Positions 46,701-57,505 of a DNA stretch of 64,000 nt are shown here, one piece after another. Position 1 is the first letter of the stretch, and the number at the start of each line of letters is the position of its first letter. The position numbers were made by a program, and so were the translations under genes. The DNA is taken from the NCBI GenBank assembly GCA_007844125.1, contig CM017561.1:36538862-36602861 (forward strand), given 5' to 3'. The notes under the pieces are model-generated. The model saw only the letters and a list, made by a program, of their open reading frames with translations, was not told the DNA's origin and did not search any database. Origin of the DNA: Sinonovacula constricta (lineage: Eukaryota; Mollusca; Bivalvia; Cardiida; Solecurtidae).

Positions 46701-49700
46701 CCTCATGCAGGATTCTCCACACTAATGTCACCTCATGCATGGCTTTCCACACTAATGTCACCTCATGCATGGCTTTCCACACTGGTGTCACCTCATGCAG
46801 GATACTCCACACTAATGTCACCTCATGCATGGCTTTCCACACTAATGTCACCTCATGCATGGCTTTTCACACTGGTGTCACCTCATGCAGGACTCTCCAC
46901 ACTAATGTCACCTCATGCATGACTTTCCACACTAATGTCACCTCATGCATGGCTTTCCACACTAATGTCACCTCATGCATGGCTTTCCACACTAATGTCA
47001 CCTCATACATGGCTTTCCACACAAATGTCACCTCATGCATGGCTTTCCACACTGGTGTCACCTCATGCAAGATTCTCCACACTAATGTCACCACATGCAT
47101 GGCTTTCCACACTAATGTAACCTCATGCACGGCTTTTCACACTAATGTCACCTCATGCATGGCTTTCCACATTGGTGTCACCTCATGCAGGATTCTCCAC
47201 ACTAATGTCACCTCATGCAGGATTCTCCACACTAATGTCACCTCATGCAGGATTCTCCACACTGGTGTCACCTCATGCATGGCTTTCCACACTAATGTCA
47301 CCTCATGCATGGCTTTTCACACTGGTGTCACCTCATGCAGGACTCTCCACACTAATGTCACCTCATACATGGCTTTCCACACTAATGTCACCTCATGCAG
47401 GATTCTCCACACTAATGTCACCTCATGCATGGCTTTCCACACTAATGTCACCTCATGCACGGCTTTTTACACTAATGTCACCTCATGCATGGCTTTCCAC
47501 ACTGGTGTCACCTCCTGCAAGATTCTCCACACTAATGTCACCTCATGCAGGATTCTCCACACTAATGTCACCTCATGCAGGATTCTCCACACTGGTGTCA
47601 CCTCATGCATGGCTTTCCACACTAATGTCACCTCATGCATGGCTTTTCACACTGGTGTCACCTAATGCAGGACTCTCCACACTAATGTCACCTCATGCAT
47701 GGCTTTCCACACTAATGTCACCCCATGCATGGCTTTCCACACTAATGTCACCTCATGCATGGCTTTTTACACTAATGTCACCTCATGCATGGCTTTCCAC
47801 ACTGATGTCACCTCATGCAGGATTCTCCACACTAATGTCACCTCATGCATGGCTTTCCACACTAATGTCACCTCATGCAGGATTCTCCACACTAATGTCA
47901 CCTCATGCAGGATTCTCCACACTGGTGTCACCTCATGCATGGCTTTCCACACTAATGTCACCTCATGCATGGCTTTTCACACTGGTGTCACCTAATGCAG
48001 GACTCTCCACACTAATGTCACCTCATGCATGGCTTTCCACACTAATGTCACCCCATGCATGGCTTTCCACACTAATGTCACCTCATGCATGGCTTTTTAC
48101 ACTAATGTCACCTCATGCATGGCTTTCCACACTGATGTCACCTCATGCAGGATTCTCCACACTGGTGTCACCTTATGCAGGACTCTCCACACTAATGTCA
48201 CCTCATGCATGACTTTCCACACTAATGTCACCTCATGCATGGCTTTCAACACTAATGTCACCTCATGCATGGCTTTCCACACTAATGTCAGCTCATGCAT
48301 GGCTTTCCATACTAATGTCACCTCATGCATGGCTTTCCACACTAATGTCACCTCATGCATGGCTTTCCACACTGGTGTCACCTCATGCATGGCTTTCCAC
48401 ACTAATGTCACCTAATGCATGGCTTTCCACACTAATGTCACCTCATGCATGGCTTTCCACACTAATGTCACCTCATGCATGGCTTTCCACACTGGTGTCA
48501 CCTCATGCATGGCTTTCCACACTGGTGTCACCTCATGCTGGGCTCACTACACTGGTATCACCTCATGCATGGCTTTCCACACTGGTGTCACCTCATGCTG
48601 GGCTCACTACACTGGTATCACCAAATGCATGGCTTTCCACACTGGTGTCACCTCATGCTGGGCTCACTACACTGGTATCACCAAATGCATGGCTTTCCTC
48701 ACTGGTGTCACCTCATGCATGGCTTTCCTCACTGGTGTCACCTCATGCATGGCTTTCCTCACTAATGTCACCTCATGCAGGACTCACTACACTAGAGTCA
48801 CCTAATGCAGGACTCTCCACACTGGTGTTACCTCATGCAGGACTCACTACACTGGAGTCACCTCATGCAAGGCTCTCTACACTGGTGTTGCATCATACTG
48901 GGCTCACTGCACTAATGTCACCTCATGCATGGCTCACTGCACTGGTGTCAGCTCATACTGGGCTCACTGCACTGGTGTCACCTTATGCAGGGCTCACTGC
49001 ACTGGTGTCACCTCATGCATGGCTCACTACACTGGTGTTATCTCATGCATGGCTAACTACACTGGTGCTATCTTATGCAGGGCTCAATACACTGGTGTTA
49101 CCTCATGCTTGGCTCACTGCACTGGTGTCACCTTATGCATGGCTCACTACATGGGTGTCATATCATGCTGGTCACACTGCAATGTTGTCACCTTATGCAT
49201 GGCTCACTACACTGATGTTACTTCATGCTTGGCTCACTGCATCGTGTCAGTTCATGCATGGCTCACTTCACTGGTGTTACGTCATGCATGGCTCACTGCA
49301 CTGGTGTCACCTTATGCATGGCTCACTACACTGGTGTCACCTTATGCATGGCTCACTACATGGATGTCATATCATGCTGGGCACACTACAATGGTGTCAC
49401 CTTATGCGTGGCTCACTACAATGGTGTTACTTTACGCTTGGCTCACTGCATCGTGTCAGTTAATGCAGGGCTCACTACACTGGTGTTACGTCATGCATGG
49501 TTCACTGCACTGGTGTCACCTTATGCAGGTCTCACTATGCTAATGCACCCTTGTGTTTGGCTCTCTAAAATTGTTTCACCTATTGCAGTACTGTCGTAGC
49601 TAGAAACTGGGGAAGATGGTGGGCGGGTCAGTCACCACTGCTACTGAGCTTATCTGAGGGCTAAATTATTACCTCAGACCCTGTCACAACCTGCAGGACA

Positions 49701-51333
49701 TGCCAGGTCAAAAGATGTGGGCACTTACCAGCTGAAGTGCTGATATCACATTTAGGCTGGCTTAATAGACACAAGGGGCTCTTGTGTAAAATAGCATTTT
49801 TCAAAGTAGTTTGACAACTGTGACCTTAATCAAGGAGTCTTCCTAGCAACTTGCAGTCCCCCCCCACCCCACCTCACCCCCGACCCTGGTCACTCAATCC
49901 CAAAGGTAACACCATGAAGTTTGATCAGTTCTAACCCACTTAATCTGTGTATTGTACACAGCATTTAATGGAATTAAGGCTGTGAAATAATTACACCTAG
50001 GTTGTGTTTTTTTCTGAAAAAGGACACGTAACCTGGGGTCTTTGAGATGGCAAAAACCTTGCAGTCTTTATTAAAAGAGAGCAAAATTTGGACAAGTAAT
50101 ATTGGCCATTGTAATCTGATTTGGACTGACATATGGAAACCTTTTGTGCCGACCAAACAGATTAGGCTGTGTTTGTTGCATTTTTAAAATCTGTCTTGTG
50201 TTCAAACAAACTATTCTAAGTACAACTTAATTGCAACAAAAATAATAATTAATCATGATGCCGAATGCAATGCTGACACTTTTTAACTTCAAACGCAAGA
50301 CGAACCTCATGCGTGATAGTCAATAAACCGAGTGTCCTCCACAAAAAGCACCAAGCTTGAGGAATAGTTTATTTAATTTAATTTCTATACAAAAGTAGTG
50401 GGCTAGTTATACTTTATTATTTTTTATCAAAACAGAATTACTCTGTCCCTGTGTAAACAAAATATTGATTTTGCTGATGATGATTTCTACTTTAAATAAG
50501 GATCACTCCAATCACTCCAGACCCCTCCCCAATATGTACATACAGTAGGTACCTACCTTGGACATGACAAACCTATCACTGGCAGGGTCACGGGGAAAAT
50601 CTGTGCTGTATCTCATTGTGTGAAAAAACAACACAGACATGATCTCCGCTGCAGATGCACATGATGTTGGGTGACTGAAATAAAAATGAAGAAAAGCCAA
50701 TAAATATTTCTGTTTTAATGTATCTTTTGAAAAAAACAATATACTGTCATGACACCATAATTTGATTTTCCACTAAATTTGATAGCAGTTAGTTTTCAAA
50801 ACACTAACTTGATATTTCACTAGCTAAAAGGTATTTTCTCAAGTTTGTAAGTAAAGTTGATTATCGTTACAGTTTATGTGTGTGTTGTTTTTTTAGAACA
50901 CACCGAACAACTATTTAAGGCAAAACTAGGATAAAATGAGGACATTTACCAGGACATGTGACCATTTTAAGTTACCAATAATCAGAGAAAATAAAATAAG
51001 CAGAACTACAAATTTATTAATATGGTTTTGCCATTGTCATTTTTTCTATCTTAATTATTTAGTAAAATGACACTGAATGTAAATCCATCTATCGAATATT
51101 AACAAAAAATAAACATTAATAATTTCAGGCGATAGGATAATTCATCCGATGAACTTTTCAGCCCGACACAAAATTATCCGAAACGTTCGGCACGTTTTCA
51201 AGGACGTTTTACAATATGTCACTTACCCAGAGTTGCTTGCAGTTGTTGCATTGACACTGTCGATTCTCAGCTGGTTGGCCATGTCCCTGAGGGACTGCAA
51301 CGTCATGTTGTCGGGGCAGTGGTAGTCGCTCAT
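31747..51333 (-). CDS. TKT: Transketolase, complete 12-exon gene
   Basis: Exons in coding order: 51333-51227, 50674-50557, 40367-40254, 39110-39013, 38209-38018, 36276-36149, 35634-35435, 34627-34514, 34007-33800, 33286-33072, 32486-32270 and 31916-31747. All borders are GT-AG and in phase. The protein is 626 aa (human 623). Transketolase is the cytosolic thiamine-diphosphate enzyme of the non-oxidative pentose phosphate pathway; it moves two-carbon units from ketose to aldose phosphates. The cofactor motif runs from G154-D155-G156-E to D-V-N185-R. Active-site histidines sit in GHPT (His37), GHAAP (His77) and EGHP (His110). The catalytic Glu lies in A-E-Q-N (about residue 371). [26 protein letters not shown] and a C-terminal transketolase domain follow. 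The start [13 protein letters not shown] aligns with the family N-terminus, and A is at -3 of the ATG. Intron 2 (about 9.9 kb excluding borders) holds the 30-bp minisatellite. No damage is seen. Confidence 0.97.
34083..34233. repeat. Tandem duplication of about 78 bp in TKT intron 8
   Basis: CTAACTTTACTGACAGTAAG through AAAACTTTGGTCCAAAATGA and CAATTGAAG occurs twice, 78 bp apart, with only a few substitutions. Confidence 0.9.
36315..36610 (-). mobile_element. SINE C, minus-strand copy in TKT intron 5
   Basis: Read on the minus strand: a tRNA-like head (AATCGGTAGAGGGTC, then CTTGATCCCGGG), a body with TGTGACTGGATGTGGTATCG and AGCATGCTATACATAGTGAA, then CTTCAAGTGGACACTGTCTC and a T-rich end on the plus strand. 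Its body pairs with the opposite-strand copy at 36890-37180. Confidence 0.75.
36890..37180 (+). mobile_element. SINE C, plus-strand copy in TKT intron 5
   Basis: tRNA-like head (AAGGTAGAACATCAGCTC, then GGGCTCGATCCTGG), body with TGTGACTGGGTGTGGTATCA, CAACATGCTATACACAG and CAAGTGAACACAG, and terminal block CTGGTGGAACAATAAACCCA followed by ACAAATAAACAATTG. This copy defines the full order of the family. Confidence 0.8.
39300..39560 (-). mobile_element. SINE C, minus-strand copy in TKT intron 3
   Basis: TTATTGTCCCACCAACAAC is followed by ATGGAGAGGATGTCCAGATG, AAAGCATATGGTTTACATGT and CAGCAGTCATAGAACTACCC, in the same block order as 36315-36610 but more diverged. Confidence 0.7.
39770..39930. 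repeat. Short tandem repeat, about 45-bp unit, three to four copies
   Basis: CTTGAGCAATCTACCTTCTG, then CACAACTATGTCTTAAGGC recurs with minor changes. In TKT intron 3 adjacent to exon 3. Confidence 0.8.
42986..43204 (-). mobile_element. SINE B, minus-strand copy with 9-bp target duplication
   Basis: AGAATCTAT is exact on both sides (42977-42985 and 43205-43213). On the minus strand the head has TTGGTAGAGCATCGGCTTG (A box) and GGTTCAAACCCAGGCCGGG (B box). The body contains ATAAGTGCCCCTGTGCTATA as in the 25323-25599 copy. Confidence 0.9.
43465..43640 (-). mobile_element. SINE A, minus-strand copy with intact tRNA-like promoter
   Basis: On the minus strand, CCCATGGCGTAGTGGTAGAT forms an A box and GGTTCGAATCCCG a perfect B box. 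AGTGGGAAGGTCTTC, AAGCTGACTTGTGGTG, CCAGTGGTTCTAGCTAGAC and GGGGTCTTCCTCAACC follow. It is the cleanest copy of the family in the window. Confidence 0.85.
44831..45330 (-). mobile_element. TTAA-flanked MITE, copy 3 (500 bp)
   Basis: TTAA lies at 44827-44830 and 45331-45334. Ends: AGGTGGTTTCCAACAGTTTG, with GACC next, and in reverse complement AGGGGATATCTTACAGTTTG. The internal order is opposite to copies 1 and 2 (CAACTTACTTTTGAG precedes TTTAAGCAGAGACCACTTA). Confidence 0.85.
46680..49595. repeat. 30-bp minisatellite (about 97 units) in TKT intron 2
   Basis: The unit is GGCTTTCCACACTAATGTCA followed by CCTCATGCAT. From 46681 to about 49240 (about 85 units) the 30-bp register never shifts. Variant positions (AT/CT/TT after G, TAA/TGG after CAC, CAG/CAT/CAC at the end) define unit types. 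A 330-bp, 11-unit higher-order repeat is visible three times from about 47221. The part right of about 48530 alternates with GGGCTCACTACACTGGTATC units and becomes more degenerate. As 30 is divisible by 3, frames stay open on both strands for hundreds of codons. These are not credible genes because the array lies inside an intron of TKT. Confidence 0.97.
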
Positions 51334-51397
51334 TTTGCAAGTGTTCACTTTCTGGCTGCAGAGGTGAAAATGACCAACGCACCGATTAGATTAAGTT

Positions 51398-51409
51398 TGC
51401 GCATGCGCG
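51398..51409. promoter_or_regulatory. NRF1-type palindrome in the TKT promoter
   Basis: TGCGCATGCGCG lies 65 bp upstream of the TKT ATG (51333) and fits the NRF1 consensus. A G-run follows further upstream at about 51511-51541, broken by single T and A bases, and could form a quadruplex. No TATA box is evident. Confidence 0.55.
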
Positions 51410-51541
51410 TAATACATGAGCTCTGTACCAAAAGTAACCTATATATGGTGCAACGAAAGCATCAAAAGGTTTCGATTTTAAAGTGTTCCCATCTATACAT
51501 GTATATTGGTGGGGGGGGGGGGGGGGGGTGGGGGGGGAGGG

Positions 51542-52184
51542 AGAGAGACACACAGAGAGGGCAAATGCAACCAAATCTTTAGACCTCAAGAAATAAGCGC
51601 ACATAAAGGCCCGTAAAATGTACACTTGCTTAAAATATAGACTACTATATAAAGTCTATAATCATTTTAAATCCAAAGCGCCGAAATTAAATTATCAAGG
51701 CATTGGAAAGTATTCAGCTGTTAAAAAGCACATCTTCTCAAAATATACATTAGATCTATATTAGTTTAAACTTATTTTATTGCCAAGTATATACATGTTT
51801 TTTTACAAACCATGGTATGAGTTACAAATAAATATAGGCAAACGGGTTGAGATACAAGTTCAATAACTTAGAGACATCTCTCCCCGTACGGTACAATAAT
51901 TTGCAGGTAAAATCATGGCAGGATATAATGTAAAGATGCTTGGTTTTTGTAGGCAATTAAACAGGGTTAATATAAAAAAAATGGTTCATGACATTAAGAG
52001 GATGTTAGTAAATAATCATATCAAAAGTTGATCTTTGACAAAGATGTACATGTGTGTTTATGAGATATTACAATATATTTATACGGTTAAGAGGAAGATG
52101 TAAAAGAAATACATGGATGTAGAAAGATAGACGAAGCGGTGAAGAAAGACAGATATACAGAAAGACAGACATGAGATAGAATAT
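51542..52184. other. TKT upstream flank
   Basis: No gene or named repeat is seen. Contains a GAGAGAGACACACAGAGAG microsatellite-like stretch and AT-rich sequence up to the LINE boundary. Confidence 0.5.
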
Positions 52185-55100
52185 CATGTTGGTTGGTCAG
52201 AATGTTCGGGAACATGACTTTTGAAGCGTTTTGACTGTTTTATGAATGTTTGGACAGCATTGAAAATGGTAATATTCTCTTCGTATGATAAGAGATATAT
52301 TGCCGGTAAGAAGAAGGTCGGAGTTTAATGGATGAAATTTACGAGTGTCTCTGAATAGTTGAATGCGTTGCTGTGTGTAGAGTACGCAGTGAAAAAAGTA
52401 GTGTTCTGTTGTTTCGGGAATATGACAATGTGCGCAAAGGTTATTATGTAAAATGTGGTTCATATACAAATCATGTTTTAAGTCGCTACAATTATTACGT
52501 AGCCGGGTATGCATAATGGAAAAAAAATCGGGGGCCGTGGTAGTAGTGCGGAGGAACTGAGGCGGACATATATCTTGACTGCAAGACAGAACGTTTGAAA
52601 TAACTTATTGTTGGAGTGTCCCTTTTTGCCGATGGTAAAGAATTCCACAGGTCAATTGCAGAAGGTACAAACGAATTTGCATATAGCGAAGTGCGTCTGT
52701 TTGTATTGACGAACTCATTACGATTTCTTAGACTATATGGCATTAAAAGATCTGCAGATCGGGGAAAAAGAGCGTTGAGGTAAGGTGGTACCATATTGTG
52801 TTTTACTTTAAACATAAGTAATAGTTTTTGATATTCCCTTCTGTCACTCAGCTTTAGCCAGCCAAGTTCGTTGTAAAGCTTTTGTAAACTTACTGAACGG
52901 GTTATACCTGTAACTATTCTGCCTGCTTCAATTTGCATTTTTTCAAGTTTGTCTTTTTCATATTGTGTACAGTTGTCCCAGACCACAGATGCATAATCTA
53001 AGTTTGGCCTAATTAGTGAAATATACAGCTGGTTAAGTGTTTTTCGGTTGACTTTGAACTTTAGCATCCTTAATATTCCTAAAGAATTTGCTGTTGTTGT
53101 TATTATATTATTTATATGAGTATGCCATTTACAATCATTAGACAATGTGACTCCTAGATGTTTATGTGAAGTGGACACATTGAGAACAGTGTTATTAAAT
53201 GTAAGGGCTGGTGGGTTTGAATTGCCTATATAAAGAACTTCTGTTTTTTTCGGGATTAAATGTAACTAACCACTGATCTGACCATTTCTCTATTTCGTAT
53301 AAGTCGTGGTTAAGAGTATATTGTAACTCATTGAGAGATGATGATGTTGATGCTAAAGATGTATCATCATCAAACAGTCTTACTACACTTAAAAGATTTT
53401 CAGTTATGTCGTTAACGTATACTAAAAACAAAAGGGGTCCAAGGACAGATCCTTGGGGTACTCCTGCAGATACGCTTCTAGAGGCAGAATAAGATTGCCC
53501 AACAATAACCTGTTGTTCCCTGTCAATAAGTAATTCGAAAGCCAAGAAAGCACTTTACCTTCAACTCCATATTGACGAAGTTTAAAAAGTAAACCTGTAT
53601 GCCATACACGATCAAATGCTTTTGATATATCACAGAATATTAAACAGGTATGATTTCTAGAGTCAAGTGATCGTACAGCCTGGTGGTATAAGTCAATTAG
53701 TTGGTAAACAGTTGAATAACCAGATAAAAACCCCGACTGTTTTTCGTATATTAAATTATTACTCACCAAGTGGTTATATATGTACTTATATACACATCTT
53801 TCCATTAATTTACTTAGACAGCTAAGTAAAAATATAGGACGGTAATTTTCGACACAGTTTTTGTCACCTTTCTTGAAAAGCGGTAGAACAAGAGCAGATT
53901 TCCACTTGCTTGGAAATTGTTCAGATTGGAGAGATTTGTTAAAAAGCATACACAGAGGTAGCGAAATTGTTGTTTTCGTATGTTTTAAGATTTTGTTGGA
54001 AATTGTATCTTGACCGACAGCTTTATTAGCATCTAATGTTCCAATAATATCCTCTATCTCTGTTCTTACAACTGTAATATCTAAAAGTTTGTTATTGCAT
54101 TTGGGCTGGAATTGAGGTAGAGACTTAGTTGATTTATCGATATTCGAAACAGAACAAAAGTACTCGTTTAAACAATTGGCTTTTTCAAAATCTGTAAAAT
54201 ATAGCTGTTCTACTCCATCATTTGTATTTTTTAGAATTGGTGTAGACTCGGAGTTTTTAAAGTTGTTCATTATATTTTTCACGCAATTCCAGAAATTATG
54301 TACATTGTGGGTCCGGTTGACTTCTACCAAGTTTTCAAAATTTAGAAAGTAGTGGCGCTTGGCAAATGATTTGAGATTTTTTACTTTATTCCGAAGATGT
54401 TTGTATTTGACCCAATTAGAGTTGTTTGGATTCTTTAATAAGATGTGTCTTTGGCGGTCTCGATATTTGGAGTATCGTCTTATCTCGGAGTCGTACCAGG
54501 GTTTATCATTAGGTCGTACTGTAACTGTTTTAGAAGGTATGCATTGCGACATTAAATTAAGCAAACTGTTCGTAACTTGGTTGCAAGCTTCATCTAAGGA
54601 TGTGGTGTTTATAAAATTCCAATCGTACGTAGAAATAAAATGGTTTAATTTTACATAGTCTGCAGATTTGTATATCCAAACTTTTCTAGTAGTTCGACTT
54701 CTTGTGGTTAAGTTGCATAAAGAGGCAAGTAGCTTTGTGGTCGCTTATGGCGCTTTCAATGTCTAAACAACCAGACTTGATAACCTTTATAGACGGTGTA
54801 GTAAGTATAGGATCAATAAGTGTTGCCGATTGTGGGGTAATTCTAGTTGGTTCGTGTATTACGTTGACCAAGTTGTTAAGTAAAATAATATTGTATAAAT
54901 GTGTGCATCTGTCATCGGGTAGATTTTCATTTAAATCACCCAGTATTATTATATTTTCATTAATATCAAGTGCTTTTTCAATATTAACATTAAAATCATC
55001 CCAGAAGGATACCCGTGTATTGGGCGGTCTATAAGTGACATTTAGTAATAAAGATGTCGATCTAAGAAATAATTCTATCCATATTGAATGAACTGACGGT

Positions 55101-55726
55101 AATTCTAGGTCAAAACGACGACGTGAATGAATAGAGTTAGGCACATATACAATTATCCCCCCTGAGCTTGCCGAATAATCTCTCCTATATAAAATCAAAT
55201 CTGAGCATTCTGATAATAAGAGTGAATCGGGTACTTGGTTATCTAGGTGGGTTTCCGTGAAACATAAATTATCATGATCTGAAAGATTATCAAATATGTA
55301 ACTTAATTTGTTGCGTATACTTCTAATATTTAAGTGCAGTATGCTTAAGATGCCAAATGTGTTACTATTAAATTCGGGACCCGGATTTTCTTCAATATCG
55401 CCCGACAACAAAATAATAATTGCCAAAATGTGAACAAAGTGAATGTTCACAGAAAAGCAGATCATTAAAAAACAGACAATTCTTGTTCGTGACGATATTG
55501 AAGAAATGAATGAGTATGCTAGTTGCTGCAGTAAACCAAACATATAAAAATCCCATGAAGAGTGCTTCAAGGTCTTGTTTGTACGACAGTAAAACAGGCC
55601 AACGGCCGCACGCCAACTAATTACATCGTTACCTATTGGGTAGTAAACATACAGCTGCAAGAAAAGCACGTGCTGCCGTTGTCCTGTTAATTATAGATGC
55701 ATAAATTTTCGTGACCAACCAACATG
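52185..55726 (-). mobile_element. Degenerate APE-type LINE (CR1/Jockey-like) with 2A motif
   Basis: A minus-strand retrotransposon of about 3.5 kb. Order: hydrophobic leader, 2A-type motif G-D-I-E-E-N-P-G-P (55376-55399 for D-I-E-E-N-P-G-P), endonuclease domain (L-H-L-N-I-R-S-I-R-N-K, I-L-G-D-L-N-E-N, S-D-H-K-A), reverse transcriptase (F-C-D-I-S-K-A-F-D-R-V-W-H, S-A-G-V-P-Q-G-S-V-L-G-P-L-L) and a C-terminal CAHCHIPETTEHYFFHC zinc-knuckle-like motif. CATGTTGGTTGGTCA at 52185-52199 and its exact reverse complement at 55712-55726 bracket the element. The 3' end carries no obvious poly-A. Confidence 0.9.
52197..55669 (-). pseudogene. Broken LINE polyprotein ORF (endonuclease-reverse transcriptase)
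   Basis: The reading frame is interrupted four times when compared with the family layout. The breaks are near 54712 (after the endonuclease), near 53540 (just before the G-V-P-Q-G-S box), at a seven-base T run (53244-53250) and at an eight-base A run (52520-52527). The fragments run 55669-54686, about 54680-53422, 53545-53195, about 53243-52495 and 52514-52197. The usual F-A-D-D catalytic box reads F-D-D-D (53363-53374). The copy is therefore dead, although most of the sequence is still clearly alignable, suggesting moderate age. Confidence 0.85.
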
Positions 55727-55934
55727 AGTAGAGAAAGAAAGAAAGGTGTAAAGAAGGAAAATAATAGAAAACAGTAGTGTGAAAAACGATTAGATCTATA
55801 TCGTCAAGTAAAATAATTTGACGCCTACTAAAGTTACAGCAGTGTCACTAACCTTAAATAATAAAAAACTGCTTTATTTATAAGTCTCATATAAATGCTC
55901 ATCAACAAAACAAAGCAAACTTTCAAAAGTTTAC

Positions 55935-56081
55935 CTCCCAGTTATTTATTTCGTCAACACTACACCCATGTGATCTGAATCTTAAAATCCCGTGTGCGAC
56001 ATTCTTTTCCTTCCGATCGCGTGCAGAAACTTTTGACTGAGATACTGAGATGATACCAATGACCTCTGTCATACATAACAT
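55935..56081 (-). CDS. Possible first coding exon of an unknown gene
   Basis: A 49-codon frame from ATG 56081 (MLCMTEVIGIISVSQ...) ends with ...SVDEINNWE directly before a GTAAAC donor. A TATA-like TATTTATA lies 38 bp upstream on this strand (56126-56119). The short hydrophobic start followed by a basic stretch could suit a secreted peptide precursor. No downstream exon or family match was recognised. It could be chance. Confidence 0.2.
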
Positions 56082-56216
56082 GGTACAGAGCCACAGAAGG
56101 CAGTGAGGCCCCGTGCGGTATAAATATCTCGGCCTAGTAGATGATGCAGGGGAACACTCGGTCCCGCCCGACCATCCTCTAGTCACTGAGTGATATTTCC
56201 GCGCGGCATTGTTCAT

Positions 56217-57380
56217 TCATAAATCTGCATTTTGTGTATATCATCATTACACAATATAATCACTTGAACTTTTAGTTTAAACAGATTACATTATTAACGT
56301 TAACATTTGAAGCATACCTAGACAAAATTGGCGCGTCTAGTCTCCTTGACATACATAATTATTCCGGGGGGAGGGGGGCTCCGGGGGGGGGGGGGGATGT
56401 TCCGACATTCAACTTGCACCTAACTCTGGACAGTGTCGACAACCGCCGAAGAAAAATGAGTATCTTTTTAAAAGCTTATATAATCAAAACAATGAAATAA
56501 ATTATGGCACCAATCTTCCACAAGGTAGCAAAAAAGGTAAAAGCGCCCATAGCTCTGTGAGTGCGGGTTTTTCATTATAACAAAGTCACCTTTAATAGTT
56601 CTTATAGATCACAATGCACTCGCCCACATCGAAAGCATTATTAGGCTTTGAGGAAAAAAATCGATTCTGAAATAAAGTTGTTATTGCTCGACTTCCATTT
56701 CACTGACAAAGTACGGCAGTGTAGCCTAGAGATCGAGATACATGTATAAGAACGCTTCACCCGATTCCAAATGTTTACCGCTCGAATGAAGGTCACTAGA
56801 TATCTCCAAATACTAGTTATAGGTCTCACCACGCACTGCGGCGGAGAATGGGCTGCTGTGTTCTTGCACAAAATGATAATTTATAATTTCTTCTTATGTT
56901 GTTTGTTAGCATCTTGTTTAAAATGCATTAAATATTAACCTTAATATTTACAGCATATGCATTACACGTGGCGCATATAATATGACAAAAAACCGTGTTG
57001 TTGTTGTTTTTTTCATGTTAATGTCTTCCATAGTTTCACCGAGCAAGATGAGTCGTGCAAAACACCGCAAAGGTCAAGCTGTGTGTGCTATTTTACATAA
57101 TGCCAATTATTCTAAATTGACGTTCCTAAGCAAATGCATATCATAATAAGTCAAAATCATTAATATTGTCACGCAAGCATGAATTTTGTAACATTTGCGT
57201 TAAAGTTCTTTATATAAATACACAGGTCGCCACGTAGAAAATAGAATAACCGCCATAATTTTCAAGATATTTACAATTTTTAGCATAAATGCCACAATTT
57301 AGGATATACCAAGTTACTATGGAAGACAGACATTTATACACATTTCGCATATATTTTCACCAAGAACGTATAAAAGAAAA
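56217..57380. other. Gene-free stretch
   Basis: Contains G-runs at about 56366-56395 and AT-rich sequence. No exon is supported. Confidence 0.5.
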
Positions 57381-57505
57381 CATATTAGTATCATAATAGA
57401 CCATTTCAAACCAAGCGTCTGGCCTGTCCTATTCCGCTGATCAATTAGACGCTTTGTGAGAAAATCTCGCGAGGCTCCACATGTTTTGCAAAACTGGGGG
57501 CTCTT
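57381..57505. repeat. Inverted-repeat arm, left (partner 63555-63665)
   Basis: CATATTAGTATCATAATAGA with CCATTTCAAAC at one end and CAAAACTGGGGGCTCTT at the other reappear in reverse complement at 63555-63665. The middle is diverged. The arms enclose the intact LINE and its flanks. Confidence 0.6.

Larger units (their letters stand above)
40368..50556. other. TKT intron 2
   Basis: A very large intron between exon 2 (50557-50674) and exon 3 (40254-40367). It contains two TTAA-flanked MITEs (42731-43679 and 44831-45330), SINE A and SINE B insertions and the 30-bp minisatellite at 46680-49595. No other gene is supported in it. Confidence 0.85.

Noticed and set aside
46680..49595. CRISPR-like array of 30-bp repeats
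   Set aside because: Units are contiguous with no unique spacers, the host is a eukaryote and the array lies within a TKT intron. It is a minisatellite.
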